From: Bacteroidia bacterium
Lineage (GTDB): Bacteria > Bacteroidota > Bacteroidia > NS11-12g > UBA9320
DNA length: 57,668 bases
Direction of reading: 5' to 3'
NCBI GenBank assembly: GCA_020849295.1
Contig: JADLGN010000024.1
Span: 1 to 57,668, forward strand
The position numbers were made by a program, and so were the translations under genes. The first letter of the stretch is position 1; each line of letters begins with the position of its first letter. Positions 43,512-52,368 of the stretch are shown here, piece by piece. The notes beneath the pieces are model-generated. The model did not search any database. It worked only from the letters and a program-made list of their open reading frames with translations, and had not been told where the DNA came from.

Positions 43512-44378
43512 CTACTCTAGTCTATATTTATGAGGGTTTTTAGAATTTTTATAAAAATCCATATATCTCACCCAAAATCCTTTTTCAAACTTAAAGAAAT
43601 CATAAGAGCCATCAGGCAAATAATATTGAAATTTACCTTTTAAATATGGGTTTGGCGGAACGGTATTGGCTAGTACAATTACATTTTTATCTTTTTCATA
43701 TCTCAAAAGCATGGTTGCTTCTTCAGCAAATGTAAAAACCATTCGCGATTGTATATTTCCGCCATTGTCAAATACAGGTTGCCCAAATTGAGGATTCCCA
43801 TTATCATCAAACCAAAGTATTTCTATAATCTTACGATTTACCTTCGCATCCTCGCCGTCCCATCCCATTAACAAATATTTTGTTTTCTTTTTGTATTTGT
43901 ATTGATGTATTTGGTAATACAAAGCCCCAACCCAGTGTCGGTTATCAAATGTATTATAAGATATTTTTTCGATGTAATGACTGCTGTCGTATAATCCAAA
44001 AATTTTTACTGAATCTTTTTGATTCATTTGTATTACGCCAAAATACATGTATTTTCCACTGTCGAGCAATAAGTTCCATGTAAAAATCCTAAATTTATTA
44101 TCATCAGGTTTTAGTATAGAAACTGTTTTGATTAAAGTAAAATTATAATTGAAAGAATTTTTAATAACAAGTACACTTTTGAGTTTTTGTATAAAATAAT
44201 ATGTGCTTACTATTCTTGTTTTTTGATCTTCACCGTTTATTATATTATTACTTAATCCCTCAAGCTGATATTCGAGATTTCTTATAGAATCGAAATTTGT
44301 TGTATCTTTTCCGTTAAGTGATTTTGCAAATGCATTTACGGAAATTAGTAATAATGAAATAAAGCAAATTTTTTTCAA
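43512..44378 (-). CDS. Secreted protein of unknown function
   Basis: A 288-residue product with a signal peptide (ending VNAFA, about residue 18). I do not recognise a named family, though the FRIFTWNLLLDSGKYMYFGVIQM, RHWVGALYYQIHQYKYKKKTKYLLMGWDGEDAKVNRKIIEILWFDDNGNPQFG pattern is common in conserved hypothetical proteins of Bacteroidetes. Trp, Tyr and Asp residues cluster in the middle, and the C-terminus ends GFWVRYMDFYKNSKNPHKYRLE. It lies 19 bases after the thiolase stop and may be cotranscribed with it. Confidence 0.65.
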   Translation of the reverse strand: MKKICFISLLLISVNAFAKSLNGKDTTNFDSIRNLEYQLEGLSNNIINGEDQKTRIVSTYYFIQKLKSVLVIKNSFNYNFTLIKTVSILKPDDNKFRIFTWNLLLDSGKYMYFGVIQMNQKDSVKIFGLYDSSHYIEKISYNTFDNRHWVGALYYQIHQYKYKKKTKYLLMGWDGEDAKVNRKIIEILWFDDNGNPQFGQPVFDNGGNIQSRMVFTFAEEATMLLRYEKDKNVIVLANTVPPNPYLKGKFQYYLPDGSYDFFKFEKGFWVRYMDFYKNSKNPHKYRLE

Positions 44379-44397
44379 TTAATTAAAATTTTAAAAA

Positions 44398-45576
44398 TCA
44401 TAAATTTTCAATAACAATAGCACTTGCCCCTCCGCCACCATTACATATTGCAGCGGCACCATACTTTGCATTATTTTGCTTTAATACATTAATAAGTGTA
44501 ACTATAATTCTTGCACCAGAGCAACCCAAAGGATGTCCAAGCGAAACCGCTCCTCCATTTACATTTACTTTGTCTGCACTTAGTCCGAGAATTTTATTAT
44601 TGGCAAGACCTACAACCGAGAAAGCTTCATTAAACTCAAAAAAATCTATATCCGAAATATTCAATCCAGCTTTTTCTGCAGCTTTGGGCAATGCAAGCGA
44701 AGGGCTTGTTGTAAACCATTCTGGAGCTTGCTCAGCATCTGCAAAACCTGAAATTTTTGCTAATGGTTTTAAGTTCAGTTGTACCATTTTTTCTTTACTC
44801 ATTAGAATTAACGCAGCAGCTCCGTCATTCATTGTGCTTGCATTTGCGGCAGTTACTGTTCCGTCTTTTTTGAAAACTGTAGGTAATGATGGAATTTTGT
44901 CAAATTTTACATTTTTATATTCTTCATCTTCGGCAAAAATTATTGGTTCACCTTTTCTTTGTGGAATTTCTACAGGTACAATTTCTGCATCAAATTTTTT
45001 GTTTTGCCATGCAGAGGCAGATCTTTTGTATGATTCAATTGCAAAATCATCTTGCATTTGGCGGGTTATTTCATATTTATCGGCACACAACTCAGCACAA
45101 GAACCCATTATTTGCTGGTCATATACATTTACAAGACCATCAAACTGCAATCCATCTATCATATTAATGTTGCCGTATTTTGTACCATTTCGCGAACCAA
45201 TAAGATAATGCGGAACCATGCTCATATTTTCCATACCTCCCGCTATTACAACATCTGCATTGCCAAGCATTATAGATTGTGCAGCAAATGCAACTGATTT
45301 CATTCCGCTTGCACATACTTTATTTACAGTGGTACAAACTACTTTTTCAGGCAATCCTGCAAATATTGCAGCTTGGCGTGCCGGAGCCTGTCCGAGACCA
45401 GCTTGCAAAACACAACCCATTATTACCTCATCTATTTCATTTGGGCTTAGCCCTATTTTGTTAATAGCACCCTTAATTGCTGCTGCACCGAGTTTTGGGG
45501 CTGAAACAGTTGACAAACTACCCATAAAACTTCCCATTGGTGTACGAACTGCTGATACAATATATACTTCTTTCAT
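44398..45576 (-). CDS. Acetyl-CoA C-acyltransferase (thiolase)
   Basis: Condenses or cleaves acyl-CoA thioesters. The 392-residue protein carries the three catalytic sites of degradative/biosynthetic thiolases: C88 (TVNKVCASGMKS), H348 (GHPLGCSGAR) and C378 (CNGGGGAS), as well as NASTMNDGAAALI. Whether it serves acetoacetyl-CoA formation or beta-oxidation is unresolved, so no symbol is given; the fadD gene in this window would feed beta-oxidation. It has its own promoter box. Confidence 0.94.
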   Translation of the reverse strand: MKEVYIVSAVRTPMGSFMGSLSTVSAPKLGAAAIKGAINKIGLSPNEIDEVIMGCVLQAGLGQAPARQAAIFAGLPEKVVCTTVNKVCASGMKSVAFAAQSIMLGNADVVIAGGMENMSMVPHYLIGSRNGTKYGNINMIDGLQFDGLVNVYDQQIMGSCAELCADKYEITRQMQDDFAIESYKRSASAWQNKKFDAEIVPVEIPQRKGEPIIFAEDEEYKNVKFDKIPSLPTVFKKDGTVTAANASTMNDGAAALILMSKEKMVQLNLKPLAKISGFADAEQAPEWFTTSPSLALPKAAEKAGLNISDIDFFEFNEAFSVVGLANNKILGLSADKVNVNGGAVSLGHPLGCSGARIIVTLINVLKQNNAKYGAAAICNGGGGASAIVIENL

Positions 45577-45592
45577 TTTTTTAAATTTTGTG

Positions 45593-45600
45593 CAAATTTA
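45593..45600 (-). promoter_or_regulatory. -7 promoter box (TAAATTTG) for the thiolase gene
   Basis: On the minus strand TAAATTTG fits TAnnTTTG, followed by CAC and 16 bases ahead of the ATG at 45576. Confidence 0.5.
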
Positions 45601-45607
45601 AAATTTT

Positions 45608-46342
45608 CTACCTTTTGTTTTCTCTAAGTTTATACATAATTCCAAAAGAAAGAAACGGACTTAATCCTTTAGTTTCAAAAATTGCTTTATTGTAATTAGT
45701 TGTAGAATTAATTGCATAATTTATTTCTGCTTTGCTTAGCTGGCTTGTGCTGCTTGTAACGGCAAGAGTTGTTACAAATTTTATATCGCTGTTTATTAAA
45801 TAAAGCAACTTTAGATCAGCGTTAAGCAATATTGCACTACCAGTCATTCCATAAGTTTTTATTGAATAATTTATACTTTGAGTTCCTTTTGAGTTTTGAA
45901 ATTCGCTGTTTCTGTATAAAATTACATCGTAAGGATTTTTAGCTGTAATAATTAATGATGTTCCTAATGAGCTAAATAGTTCTAAATTGTCATTTAATTT
46001 TTTGCTTAGATAATTTATATTAAAAAATATTCTGTTACTTCTCATAATACTTACAAGTTCACGTTCTGTAAACAATTCGCCAGTAGGTGAGTTTATTCTA
46101 AAATTTAGTTTGTAATTGTTTGTAGCAAATCCCAGTTGCCACAATAGTTTTTCATTTATTTTTTTTGAAAATGAAAAATGTATTAAAGCTCCAAAATCAA
46201 AATTTGTTTTAAAGTAATTATTGCTTTGTTTTATAGTATAAAAATCATTTTTTGCTCCTATCCCAAATTCTAAATATTTAGATTGACTGAAAGAAAATTT
46301 TGGAAATATTAAAATTAATAACAAATAAAATTTAAGATTCAA
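45608..46342 (-). CDS. Outer-membrane beta-barrel protein
   Basis: 244 residues with a signal peptide (ending PKFSFSQ) followed by alternating hydrophobic strands and polar turns: LEFGIGAKNDFYTIKQ, NFDFGALIHFSFSKKINEKLLWQLGFATNNYKLNF, NRIFFNINYLSKKLNDNLELFSSLGTSLII, ILLNADLKLLYLINSDIKFVTTLAVTSS and a C-terminal LSFGIMYKLRENKR. The architecture is that of OmpA/PorT-type small barrels of Bacteroidetes. No ligand can be suggested. It lies three bases after rnhB, in the same direction. Confidence 0.65.
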   Translation of the reverse strand: MNLKFYLLLILIFPKFSFSQSKYLEFGIGAKNDFYTIKQSNNYFKTNFDFGALIHFSFSKKINEKLLWQLGFATNNYKLNFRINSPTGELFTERELVSIMRSNRIFFNINYLSKKLNDNLELFSSLGTSLIITAKNPYDVILYRNSEFQNSKGTQSINYSIKTYGMTGSAILLNADLKLLYLINSDIKFVTTLAVTSSTSQLSKAEINYAINSTTNYNKAIFETKGLSPFLSFGIMYKLRENKR

Positions 46343-46345
46343 ATT

Positions 46346-46942
46346 TTAAAAAATTGATAGTTGAATTGATTTTAATTTAAAACTTTTGCGATGATTCGGT
46401 GTAAGACCAAAATTTAATATAGCATCAATATGATCTTTAGTGCCATATCCTTTATTGTTTTTCCATTTGTATTCGGGATACAATTTGTCGAGTTGAGCCA
46501 TAAACTCATCTCTATTTGTTTTTGCAAGAATAGATGCTGCAGCAATGTTCAAAAATTTACTGTCGCCTTTAATTATTGTTTTATATTCGATATCACTATG
46601 TGGAATGAAATAATTACCATCAATAATTAAATGATTTGGTTTTATTGATAACATATCAATACAGTTGTGCATTGCAAGTATTGATGATTTAAGTATATTT
46701 ATATGGTCAATTGTAGTTTCGTCAACTTTAAAAACACTGTAACAAATAGCGTTTTTTTCAATTTCTAATCTTATTAAATCTCTTTTTTTGGCTGACAACT
46801 GTTTTGAATCATTGATTGAAGAATTTTTATAATCGTCAGGAAAAATCACAGCCGCTGCAAATACCGGTCCTGCAAGGCATCCTCTGCCAGCTTCGTCAAG
46901 TCCGGCTTCATTGCAATTTTTTTTAAAACAAGTTTCAAGCAC
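46346..46942 (-). CDS. rnhB: Ribonuclease HII
   Basis: Removes ribonucleotides from DNA. The 198-residue protein has the type 2 RNase H signature EAGLDEAGRGCLAGPVFAAAVI (D16 and E17), DSKQLSAKKRD with the third carboxylate region, and KGDSKFLNIAAASILAKTNRDEFM with the catalytic-lobe residues, then YPEYKWKNNKGYGTKDHIDAI. The only available start is a GTG (46942). It ends with LSIF, short of longer family members. Confidence 0.95.
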   Translation of the reverse strand: MLETCFKKNCNEAGLDEAGRGCLAGPVFAAAVIFPDDYKNSSINDSKQLSAKKRDLIRLEIEKNAICYSVFKVDETTIDHINILKSSILAMHNCIDMLSIKPNHLIIDGNYFIPHSDIEYKTIIKGDSKFLNIAAASILAKTNRDEFMAQLDKLYPEYKWKNNKGYGTKDHIDAILNFGLTPNHRKSFKLKSIQLSIF

Positions 46943-46996
46943 TTGGTAAAAATAACCTTAATTTGTGAAATTATTTAGAAATCAAAATTTTTATTA

Positions 46997-47728
46997 ATGT
47001 ACAAATACCGCGATATTTTTTATAAACAATACTTTTCAAGTCAAGCCGGAAAAGCTGACCCATCAGCATTTGCTAAAATATTTAAAGAACAGAAATGGTG
47101 TTTTGCAAAAGAAATTATTCCGCTTTTTCCAAAAAATAAAAATGTTGAAATTTTGGATATTGGAAGCGGAATAGGTTCGCTAATTATGGCTGCAAAAGAA
47201 AATGGTTATAATAATATTATAGGAATAGATATAAGTGCAGAACAGGTAATGATAGCAAACAAACTCGGGGTTGGTGAAGTAACTGAAGGCAATTTGAATG
47301 ACTTGATAAACAAAAGCGAAAAAAAGTTTGATTTGATTACAGGTATGGATATTATTGAACATTTCTCAAAAGACGAACTTGTAGAATTGATAATAAAACT
47401 TAAAAAATTGCTTTCAGAAAATGGAATGGTGATTTTTAGAACTCCCAATACTGACGCACATCTTGGGACTGTTTTTGCAAATGGAGATTTTACACATGAG
47501 TGTCTTTTGAATAAGAGTTCTGCATTGCAATTGATGAAATCATGCGGGTACAAAAATATTGAAGTATTGCCCTCAAATATTTCAATGAAAAATTCATTTA
47601 AAGAAGTTTTAAGAGCTATACTTTGGTTTTTTGTAAAACTATTTCTAAAAGTATCATTGTTTAGTACAGCCCGTACGTGGCATCAAGTTGTTTTTACTCC
47701 AAATCTAATTATCAAAGCAAATAAATAA
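46997..47728 (+). CDS. Class I SAM-dependent methyltransferase
   Basis: A 243-residue protein with SAM-binding motifs: EILDIGSGIGSLIMAAKENGY (motif I), IIGIDISAEQVMIANKLGV (post-I acid loop), FDLITGMDIIEHFSKDELVELIIKLKKLLSENGMVIFRTPN (motifs II-III, with the EHF typical of Methyltransf_23 members) and a hydrophobic C-terminal segment VLRAILWFFVKLFLKVSLFS that may associate with the membrane. Related proteins methylate lipids, quinones or sugars, often in surface-polysaccharide clusters. No substrate is suggested by the neighbours. Confidence 0.82.
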   Translation: MYKYRDIFYKQYFSSQAGKADPSAFAKIFKEQKWCFAKEIIPLFPKNKNVEILDIGSGIGSLIMAAKENGYNNIIGIDISAEQVMIANKLGVGEVTEGNLNDLINKSEKKFDLITGMDIIEHFSKDELVELIIKLKKLLSENGMVIFRTPNTDAHLGTVFANGDFTHECLLNKSSALQLMKSCGYKNIEVLPSNISMKNSFKEVLRAILWFFVKLFLKVSLFSTARTWHQVVFTPNLIIKANK

Positions 47729-47740
47729 ATAAATAAATAA
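47719..47740. repeat. AAAT tetranucleotide repeat
   Basis: Five and a half copies of AAAT cover the stop codon of the methyltransferase gene and the bases after it. Slippage here would add or remove TAA stops and alter little. The rest of 47729-47781 shows no other signal. Confidence 0.8.
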
Positions 47741-47781
47741 TCAGCTTTTTAAAAATTTCAGAAGTAAAAATTATAAGTATT

Positions 47782-49677
47782 ATGCAAAATCTATGTATGT
47801 TTGAACTTGTGAAATTAAGGTATTTTTTTATAGCTTTTTGCTTCATTTCTTTAAATAAAATTAATGCTCAAAGCAACTTTTCATACAAAGAGATTAATAT
47901 GAAAACTTCGATTTTGCAATGCGGAAATTTTGGTGAAAACACAAATGAAATAGTGCAATTTATTATAGCAAATGAAGCACCACTGCCAGGTGGAAATTAT
48001 TTAGAATCCAAAAAAATTGTAAACAAGCAACGTCAAGAATATTATAGAAAATTGTATAAATCGGGCAACTATAAAACTACAGACGATGAACTTTTGCCTG
48101 AAATTGACACATCTTTTGACGGACAAGCAACCGGCTCGAGAGGAATACCAAACGACAATCATATTGCGGTATCAAATGAAGGGAAAATAATTAGCGTTCA
48201 AAATTCATCGATTAGAGTTTTAGATGAATTTGGCAAAACTTTAATGTTTAAATCTCTTTATGCATTTGCAAATGGTAAAATTTTAGGTTTTACAAATTAT
48301 TGCTATGACCCAAAAGTGCTTTATGACCCGATAGCAGACAGGTTTATACTTTTTTTTCTTCATGAAAGTAAAGTTATTTCGAGTTTTGGAGTTATAGCAT
48401 TTTCAAAAACAAATGACCCTACCGGAGAATGGAACTATTATAAAATACCGGGCAATCCATTGAAAAACGATAAATGGAGCGACTACCCGATTTTGTCACT
48501 TTCAAAAGATGAAGTTTTTTTAACTTTAAATTTATTATCTGAAAACAAAGACTGGCGTGATGGTTTTAATCAAAGTGTAATTTGGCAGATTTCAAAAAAT
48601 GAAGGGTACAATGGCGATACACTTGTTCAAAAAATGTATTATGATATAAAATTCAAATCTAAATCTATATGGAGTATTTGTCCTGTTCAGGGCAATTTTG
48701 ATTCAACAATAAATGAAAATTATTTTTTATCAGTACGTCCCGGAGATTTAGAAAATGACACACTTTTTTTACATAAAATAAGCAATACTGTTAAAAGCGG
48801 AAAATCTACTTATAGCTTAAAAATATTGAAGACAGATAAAAAATACGGATTACCTCCGGCTGTGCCTCAGCCTAAAGGAGGCGATACATTGCAAACTAAT
48901 GATTGCAGAGTTCTGGGAGCTATTTTACACAAAAATAAAATTCAATATGTGCAAACAACTGTTATAAAACCCTACTTTGGCTCTGGAATTTTTCATGGAA
49001 TTTTTGATATCAAAACTTTAAATACTGTAAAATCAAAATATATTTCATCAGATAGTATTGATTATGCTTATCCATCTATTTGCTACGCCGGTGATGGAAG
49101 CAATTCTGACCAATCGAGTGTGATAACATTTTCCCACGTTTCTTCTAAATCATTTCCGGGGACATCAGCAGTTTTTCATACAAAAGCTTCAAATTTGATA
49201 AGTAAATTTTCGCAAGTTTTAAAAGTGAAAGATGGAGAAGCAAATATTGAACGTTTGCCTTCAAGTCAAGTAAAACATGAGCGATGGGGCGATTATACAG
49301 GCATTCAAAGACAATTTAGTAAACCAAATATAATATGGCTTGCAGGTTCTTATGGAAACAAGTCGCAATTTAATGGTACGTGGATAGGCAAGCTTAGAGT
49401 AATAGATAAAGTAGAAATAGAAAATATACTAAAAACATATCCTAACCCATCATCATCAAATATTACAATTGGAGTAAATTGTGATACAGAACAACTGTTA
49501 AATATTCAATTGTTCAATGATAAAGGGAAAATAATAGCCTCAGTTTTCAAAGGAAAATCAGCAGTTGGATATAATGAATTTATATTTGATATTTCTATGC
49601 TTTCTCATGGATTTTATTATGTAAGAGTTTATGATGAAACAAATTCAAAATACTATTCAGAAAAAATTATTAGATGA
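47782..49677 (+). CDS. Large secreted T9SS cargo protein
   Basis: The 631-residue product has a signal-like N-terminus (hydrophobic RYFFIAFCFISLNKINAQ, cleavage near residue 31). Its middle reads as a beta-rich domain: GIPNDNHIAVSNEGKIISVQNSSIRVLDEFGKTLMF, CYDPKVLYDPIADRFILFFLHESK, TGEWNYYKIPGNP, KWSDYPILSLSKDEVFLTLNL, HERWGDYTGIQRQF. This is the pattern of a beta-propeller or exo-sialidase-like fold without visible Asp boxes. A type A sorting domain starts at TYPNPSSSNITI and ends FYYVRVYDETNSKYYSEKIIR. The role is unknown; truB overlaps its stop by four bases (ATGA), an odd pairing with a housekeeping gene. Confidence 0.75.
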   Translation: MQNLCMFELVKLRYFFIAFCFISLNKINAQSNFSYKEINMKTSILQCGNFGENTNEIVQFIIANEAPLPGGNYLESKKIVNKQRQEYYRKLYKSGNYKTTDDELLPEIDTSFDGQATGSRGIPNDNHIAVSNEGKIISVQNSSIRVLDEFGKTLMFKSLYAFANGKILGFTNYCYDPKVLYDPIADRFILFFLHESKVISSFGVIAFSKTNDPTGEWNYYKIPGNPLKNDKWSDYPILSLSKDEVFLTLNLLSENKDWRDGFNQSVIWQISKNEGYNGDTLVQKMYYDIKFKSKSIWSICPVQGNFDSTINENYFLSVRPGDLENDTLFLHKISNTVKSGKSTYSLKILKTDKKYGLPPAVPQPKGGDTLQTNDCRVLGAILHKNKIQYVQTTVIKPYFGSGIFHGIFDIKTLNTVKSKYISSDSIDYAYPSICYAGDGSNSDQSSVITFSHVSSKSFPGTSAVFHTKASNLISKFSQVLKVKDGEANIERLPSSQVKHERWGDYTGIQRQFSKPNIIWLAGSYGNKSQFNGTWIGKLRVIDKVEIENILKTYPNPSSSNITIGVNCDTEQLLNIQLFNDKGKIIASVFKGKSAVGYNEFIFDISMLSHGFYYVRVYDETNSKYYSEKIIR

Positions 49678-50327
49678 AGTTTGAAAATCCCGATAACATT
49701 ATTCTTTTTGATAAACCATACGGCAAAACTTCATTTGATATAGTAAAGTTTCTAAAAAAACAAACAGGTCTTGCAAAAATAGGTCATGCAGGAACTCTTG
49801 ACCCTCTTGCTACTGGACTTTTGGTATTGTGTACAGGAAAATTTACTAAAAAAATAAGCGAAATACAGCAATTAGAAAAAGAATATACCGGCACATTTAT
49901 TCTTGGTGCAAGCAGACCATCTTATGATATGGAAACTGAAATTGATAAATATTTTGAAATTTCTAAATTGACAAATGAAAAAATCATAAGTATATGCAAA
50001 AAATTTGTTGGAGTGATAGATCAAACTCCACCAATATATTCTGCCGTAAAAGTAAATGGAAAAAGAGCCTATGAAAGTGCAAGAAAAGGCGAGGAACTTA
50101 AAATTGAATCGAGAAAAGTAGAAATAAAACAGTTTGAAATTACAGATATAAGAATTCCTGCAGTTGATTTTAAAGTAGTTTGCAGCAAGGGAACATATAT
50201 TCGTTCATTGGTAAATGACATTGGAAAAGAATTGGAAAATGGGGCTTACTTATCATCCTTGAGACGTACCAAAATAGGTGATAACAAGGTAGAAAACGCA
50301 ATATGTTATGATGATTTTGCAAACTAA
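49674..50327 (+). CDS. truB: tRNA pseudouridine-55 synthase
   Basis: Makes pseudouridine at position 55 in the T loop of tRNAs. The 217-residue protein has the catalytic D43 in GHAGTLDPLATGLLVL, the ILFDKPYGKTSFDIV start, SAVKVNGKRAYESARKGEE and CSKGTYIRSLVNDIG. It ends shortly after the catalytic domain, lacking the PUA-like extension of longer TruB proteins, which is common in this phylum. Translation probably couples to the preceding T9SS gene through ATGA. Confidence 0.94.
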   Translation: MKFENPDNIILFDKPYGKTSFDIVKFLKKQTGLAKIGHAGTLDPLATGLLVLCTGKFTKKISEIQQLEKEYTGTFILGASRPSYDMETEIDKYFEISKLTNEKIISICKKFVGVIDQTPPIYSAVKVNGKRAYESARKGEELKIESRKVEIKQFEITDIRIPAVDFKVVCSKGTYIRSLVNDIGKELENGAYLSSLRRTKIGDNKVENAICYDDFAN

Positions 50328-50375
50328 AATTTATTAAATATACTTGTAATCGTAGAAGACTTTAGATAAAAATAC

Positions 50376-50393
50376 TAATTTTGCAGCCCTTAA
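50376..50393 (+). promoter_or_regulatory. Extended -7 promoter (TAATTTTG plus CAGCCCTTAA) for ribF
   Basis: Identical over 18 bases to the motif at 32110 ahead of rplU. The ATG of ribF begins two bases after its end, so the transcript start would be within a few bases of the start codon. Confidence 0.6.
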
Positions 50394-50394
50394 T

Positions 50395-51348
50395 ATGCAG
50401 GTAATTTCAGGGCTTGAAAATATTTATAAAATTAAAGATTCAATTTTAACACAAGGAACATTTGATGGTGTTCATACAGGGCATTTAAAAATATTGAATA
50501 GCATTGTAAGTCTTGCCAAAGTTAGTAATTGTAAATCAGTATTACTCACTTTTGATCCACATCCAAGACAAATACTTTCAAGCGAAAATAATAACATAAA
50601 ACTTTTGTCATCACTTGATGAAAAACTTGAACTTTTAGAAAATACCGGACTTGACTATGTAATTGTTATAAATTTTGACAAAAATTTTGCAGAAATGAGC
50701 GCAGAAGATTTTGTAAAAAAAATACTAGTAGAAAAAATTGGTGTAAAAACAATGGTTGTTGGATATGATCATAGATTTGGCAGAAATAGAGAAGGTACAT
50801 TTGCCGATTTAGAAAAATTATCAAACAAATACAATTTTAACGTAAAAGAAATTGAGGCATTTGATATAGAAAATGCAGTTGTAAGTTCTACAAAAATCAG
50901 AAAAAGTTTGCTTCAAGGCGATGTACTAACTGCAAACAAATATATTGGAAGATTCTATCAATTGGGAGGCACAGTAATAGAAGGCAAAAGGCTTGGGACA
51001 GAAATAGGGTATCCAACAGCTAATATAAAAGTAGATAATAATGAAAAATTAATACCTGCAAACGGTGTGTATGCTGTAAAAGTGAAGTATAAAAATAAGT
51101 TATATGGCGGAATGTTAAATATTGGCAATCGCCCTACAATACAAAATGCAAAATGGAGTGTAGAAGTAAATATTTTTGAATTTAATAAGAATATTTATAA
51201 TGAAAACTTAACAATATACTTTATTAGCAGAATGAGGGAAGAAAAAAAATTTGATTCAATTGAAGAATTGAAAAATCAATTGACAAAAGATAAACACAAT
51301 GCAAATAAAATATTAGAAAAAATAGAACTTGAAGATTGTAAAAAATAA
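50395..51348 (+). CDS. ribF: Bifunctional riboflavin kinase / FAD synthetase
   Basis: Converts riboflavin to FMN and then FAD. The 317-residue protein has an N-terminal nucleotidyltransferase domain (LTQGTFDGVHTGHLKIL, LLTFDPHPRQIL, VVGYDHRFGRNREG) and a C-terminal riboflavin kinase domain (GGTVIEGKRLGTEIGYPTANI, GVYAVKVKYKNKLYGGMLNIGNRPTI). Length is normal. The last 20 bases overlap the start of the M23 peptidase gene, so the two are likely coupled. Confidence 0.96.
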   Translation: MQVISGLENIYKIKDSILTQGTFDGVHTGHLKILNSIVSLAKVSNCKSVLLTFDPHPRQILSSENNNIKLLSSLDEKLELLENTGLDYVIVINFDKNFAEMSAEDFVKKILVEKIGVKTMVVGYDHRFGRNREGTFADLEKLSNKYNFNVKEIEAFDIENAVVSSTKIRKSLLQGDVLTANKYIGRFYQLGGTVIEGKRLGTEIGYPTANIKVDNNEKLIPANGVYAVKVKYKNKLYGGMLNIGNRPTIQNAKWSVEVNIFEFNKNIYNENLTIYFISRMREEKKFDSIEELKNQLTKDKHNANKILEKIELEDCKK

Positions 51349-52321
51349 AATATATGAAAAAATATTATTAGCTATTTTCATTTTACTTTGTTGTTTTACA
51401 GAAGTAAAGTCGCAGGATTTTGAAGCAGATTCAACAGAAACCGACTCATTTGAATTTTATGAATACATATTTGAAAAAGAAAATACAAAACTGTGGGATA
51501 CATCAAAAATAGGTATTATTTCTCTTTCGCAATCTCGACGCGAAACCTTGTGCATTGATTTAATAGACAATGTTCATTGTTGTTTTTCGGCACCGTGCAA
51601 AGGCAAGGTAACAAGTAATTTTGGATGGAGATGGGGGCGAATGCACGCAGGTATTGATATTGATTTGGAAACCGGAGATCCAGTATTTGCAGCATTTGAT
51701 GGCATAGTGCGACAGGCCGGTTGGAACAGAGGGTATGGATATTATGTAATTATAAGTCATTTTAATGGTCTTGAAACACTGTACGGGCATCTTTCTTCAT
51801 TAAAAATAACAACTTTTCATCCAGTAAAATCAGGCCAATTAATAGGTTTAGGCGGAAATACTGGTCATAGCAGAGGCTCACATCTGCACTTTGAAATAAG
51901 GTATTTCGGTCGTGCTCTTAATCCGCGAATTATTGTAGATTTTGATAATTATTCTCTAAATTCAGGAACGCTTATGGTAGGAAATTATGCTACTTTTTCA
52001 ACTTCACATTATCTTAACGAAGTGCAAAGTATAGTAGAAGTAGTAAATGATAGTTTGTTTGCCAAAAAAGAAGCTCAATACGAGTATAAGAGAATGCAGG
52101 TATTGAGAGAAAAAGAAAAAAGAAGAGCAATAGAAAAGCGGAAAAAACAAGAAGCAAAACGAAAAGCCAAGCGAAATCAGAAATATCATGTAGTAAAAAG
52201 AGGCGATACTTTGTCATCAATAGCACGCAAATACAATACATCAGTTGCAAAATTGTGTAAACTAAATAAAATGGATTCTGAAGATAAACTTAGCCTTGGC
52301 AGAAAGATAAAATTGAAATAA
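51329..52321 (+). CDS. M23 peptidoglycan endopeptidase with C-terminal LysM
   Basis: The 330-residue product has a signal-like N-terminus (LLAIFILLCCFTEVKSQ, cleavage near 29), an M23/LytM domain with intact zinc and catalytic residues (H106 and D110 in MHAGIDID, H154 in YGHLS, H185/H187 in SHLHFE), a basic coiled linker rich in Lys/Arg/Glu (about 240-285) and a LysM repeat (286-330, YHVVKRGDTLSSIARKYNTS). It should cut peptide cross-links and bind glycan. The in-frame ATG nearby (51354) is out of frame; a TTG at 51329, inside ribF, is the only start. Confidence 0.88.
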   Translation: MKIVKNKIYEKILLAIFILLCCFTEVKSQDFEADSTETDSFEFYEYIFEKENTKLWDTSKIGIISLSQSRRETLCIDLIDNVHCCFSAPCKGKVTSNFGWRWGRMHAGIDIDLETGDPVFAAFDGIVRQAGWNRGYGYYVIISHFNGLETLYGHLSSLKITTFHPVKSGQLIGLGGNTGHSRGSHLHFEIRYFGRALNPRIIVDFDNYSLNSGTLMVGNYATFSTSHYLNEVQSIVEVVNDSLFAKKEAQYEYKRMQVLREKEKRRAIEKRKKQEAKRKAKRNQKYHVVKRGDTLSSIARKYNTSVAKLCKLNKMDSEDKLSLGRKIKLK

Positions 52322-52346
52322 ACATTTGAATATTAAATTCAATAAT

Positions 52347-52354
52347 TAACTTTG
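52347..52354 (+). promoter_or_regulatory. -33/-7 promoter (TTTG-N18-TAACTTTG) for tRNA-Ala
   Basis: TAACTTTG matches TAnnTTTG and TTTG lies at 52325-52328, 18 bases earlier. The distance to the tRNA 5' end is 14 bases. An inverted repeat TTGAAT-attaa-ATTCAA (52326-52342) spans the -33 area. Confidence 0.7.
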
Positions 52355-52368
52355 CAAATCTCAAAAAT

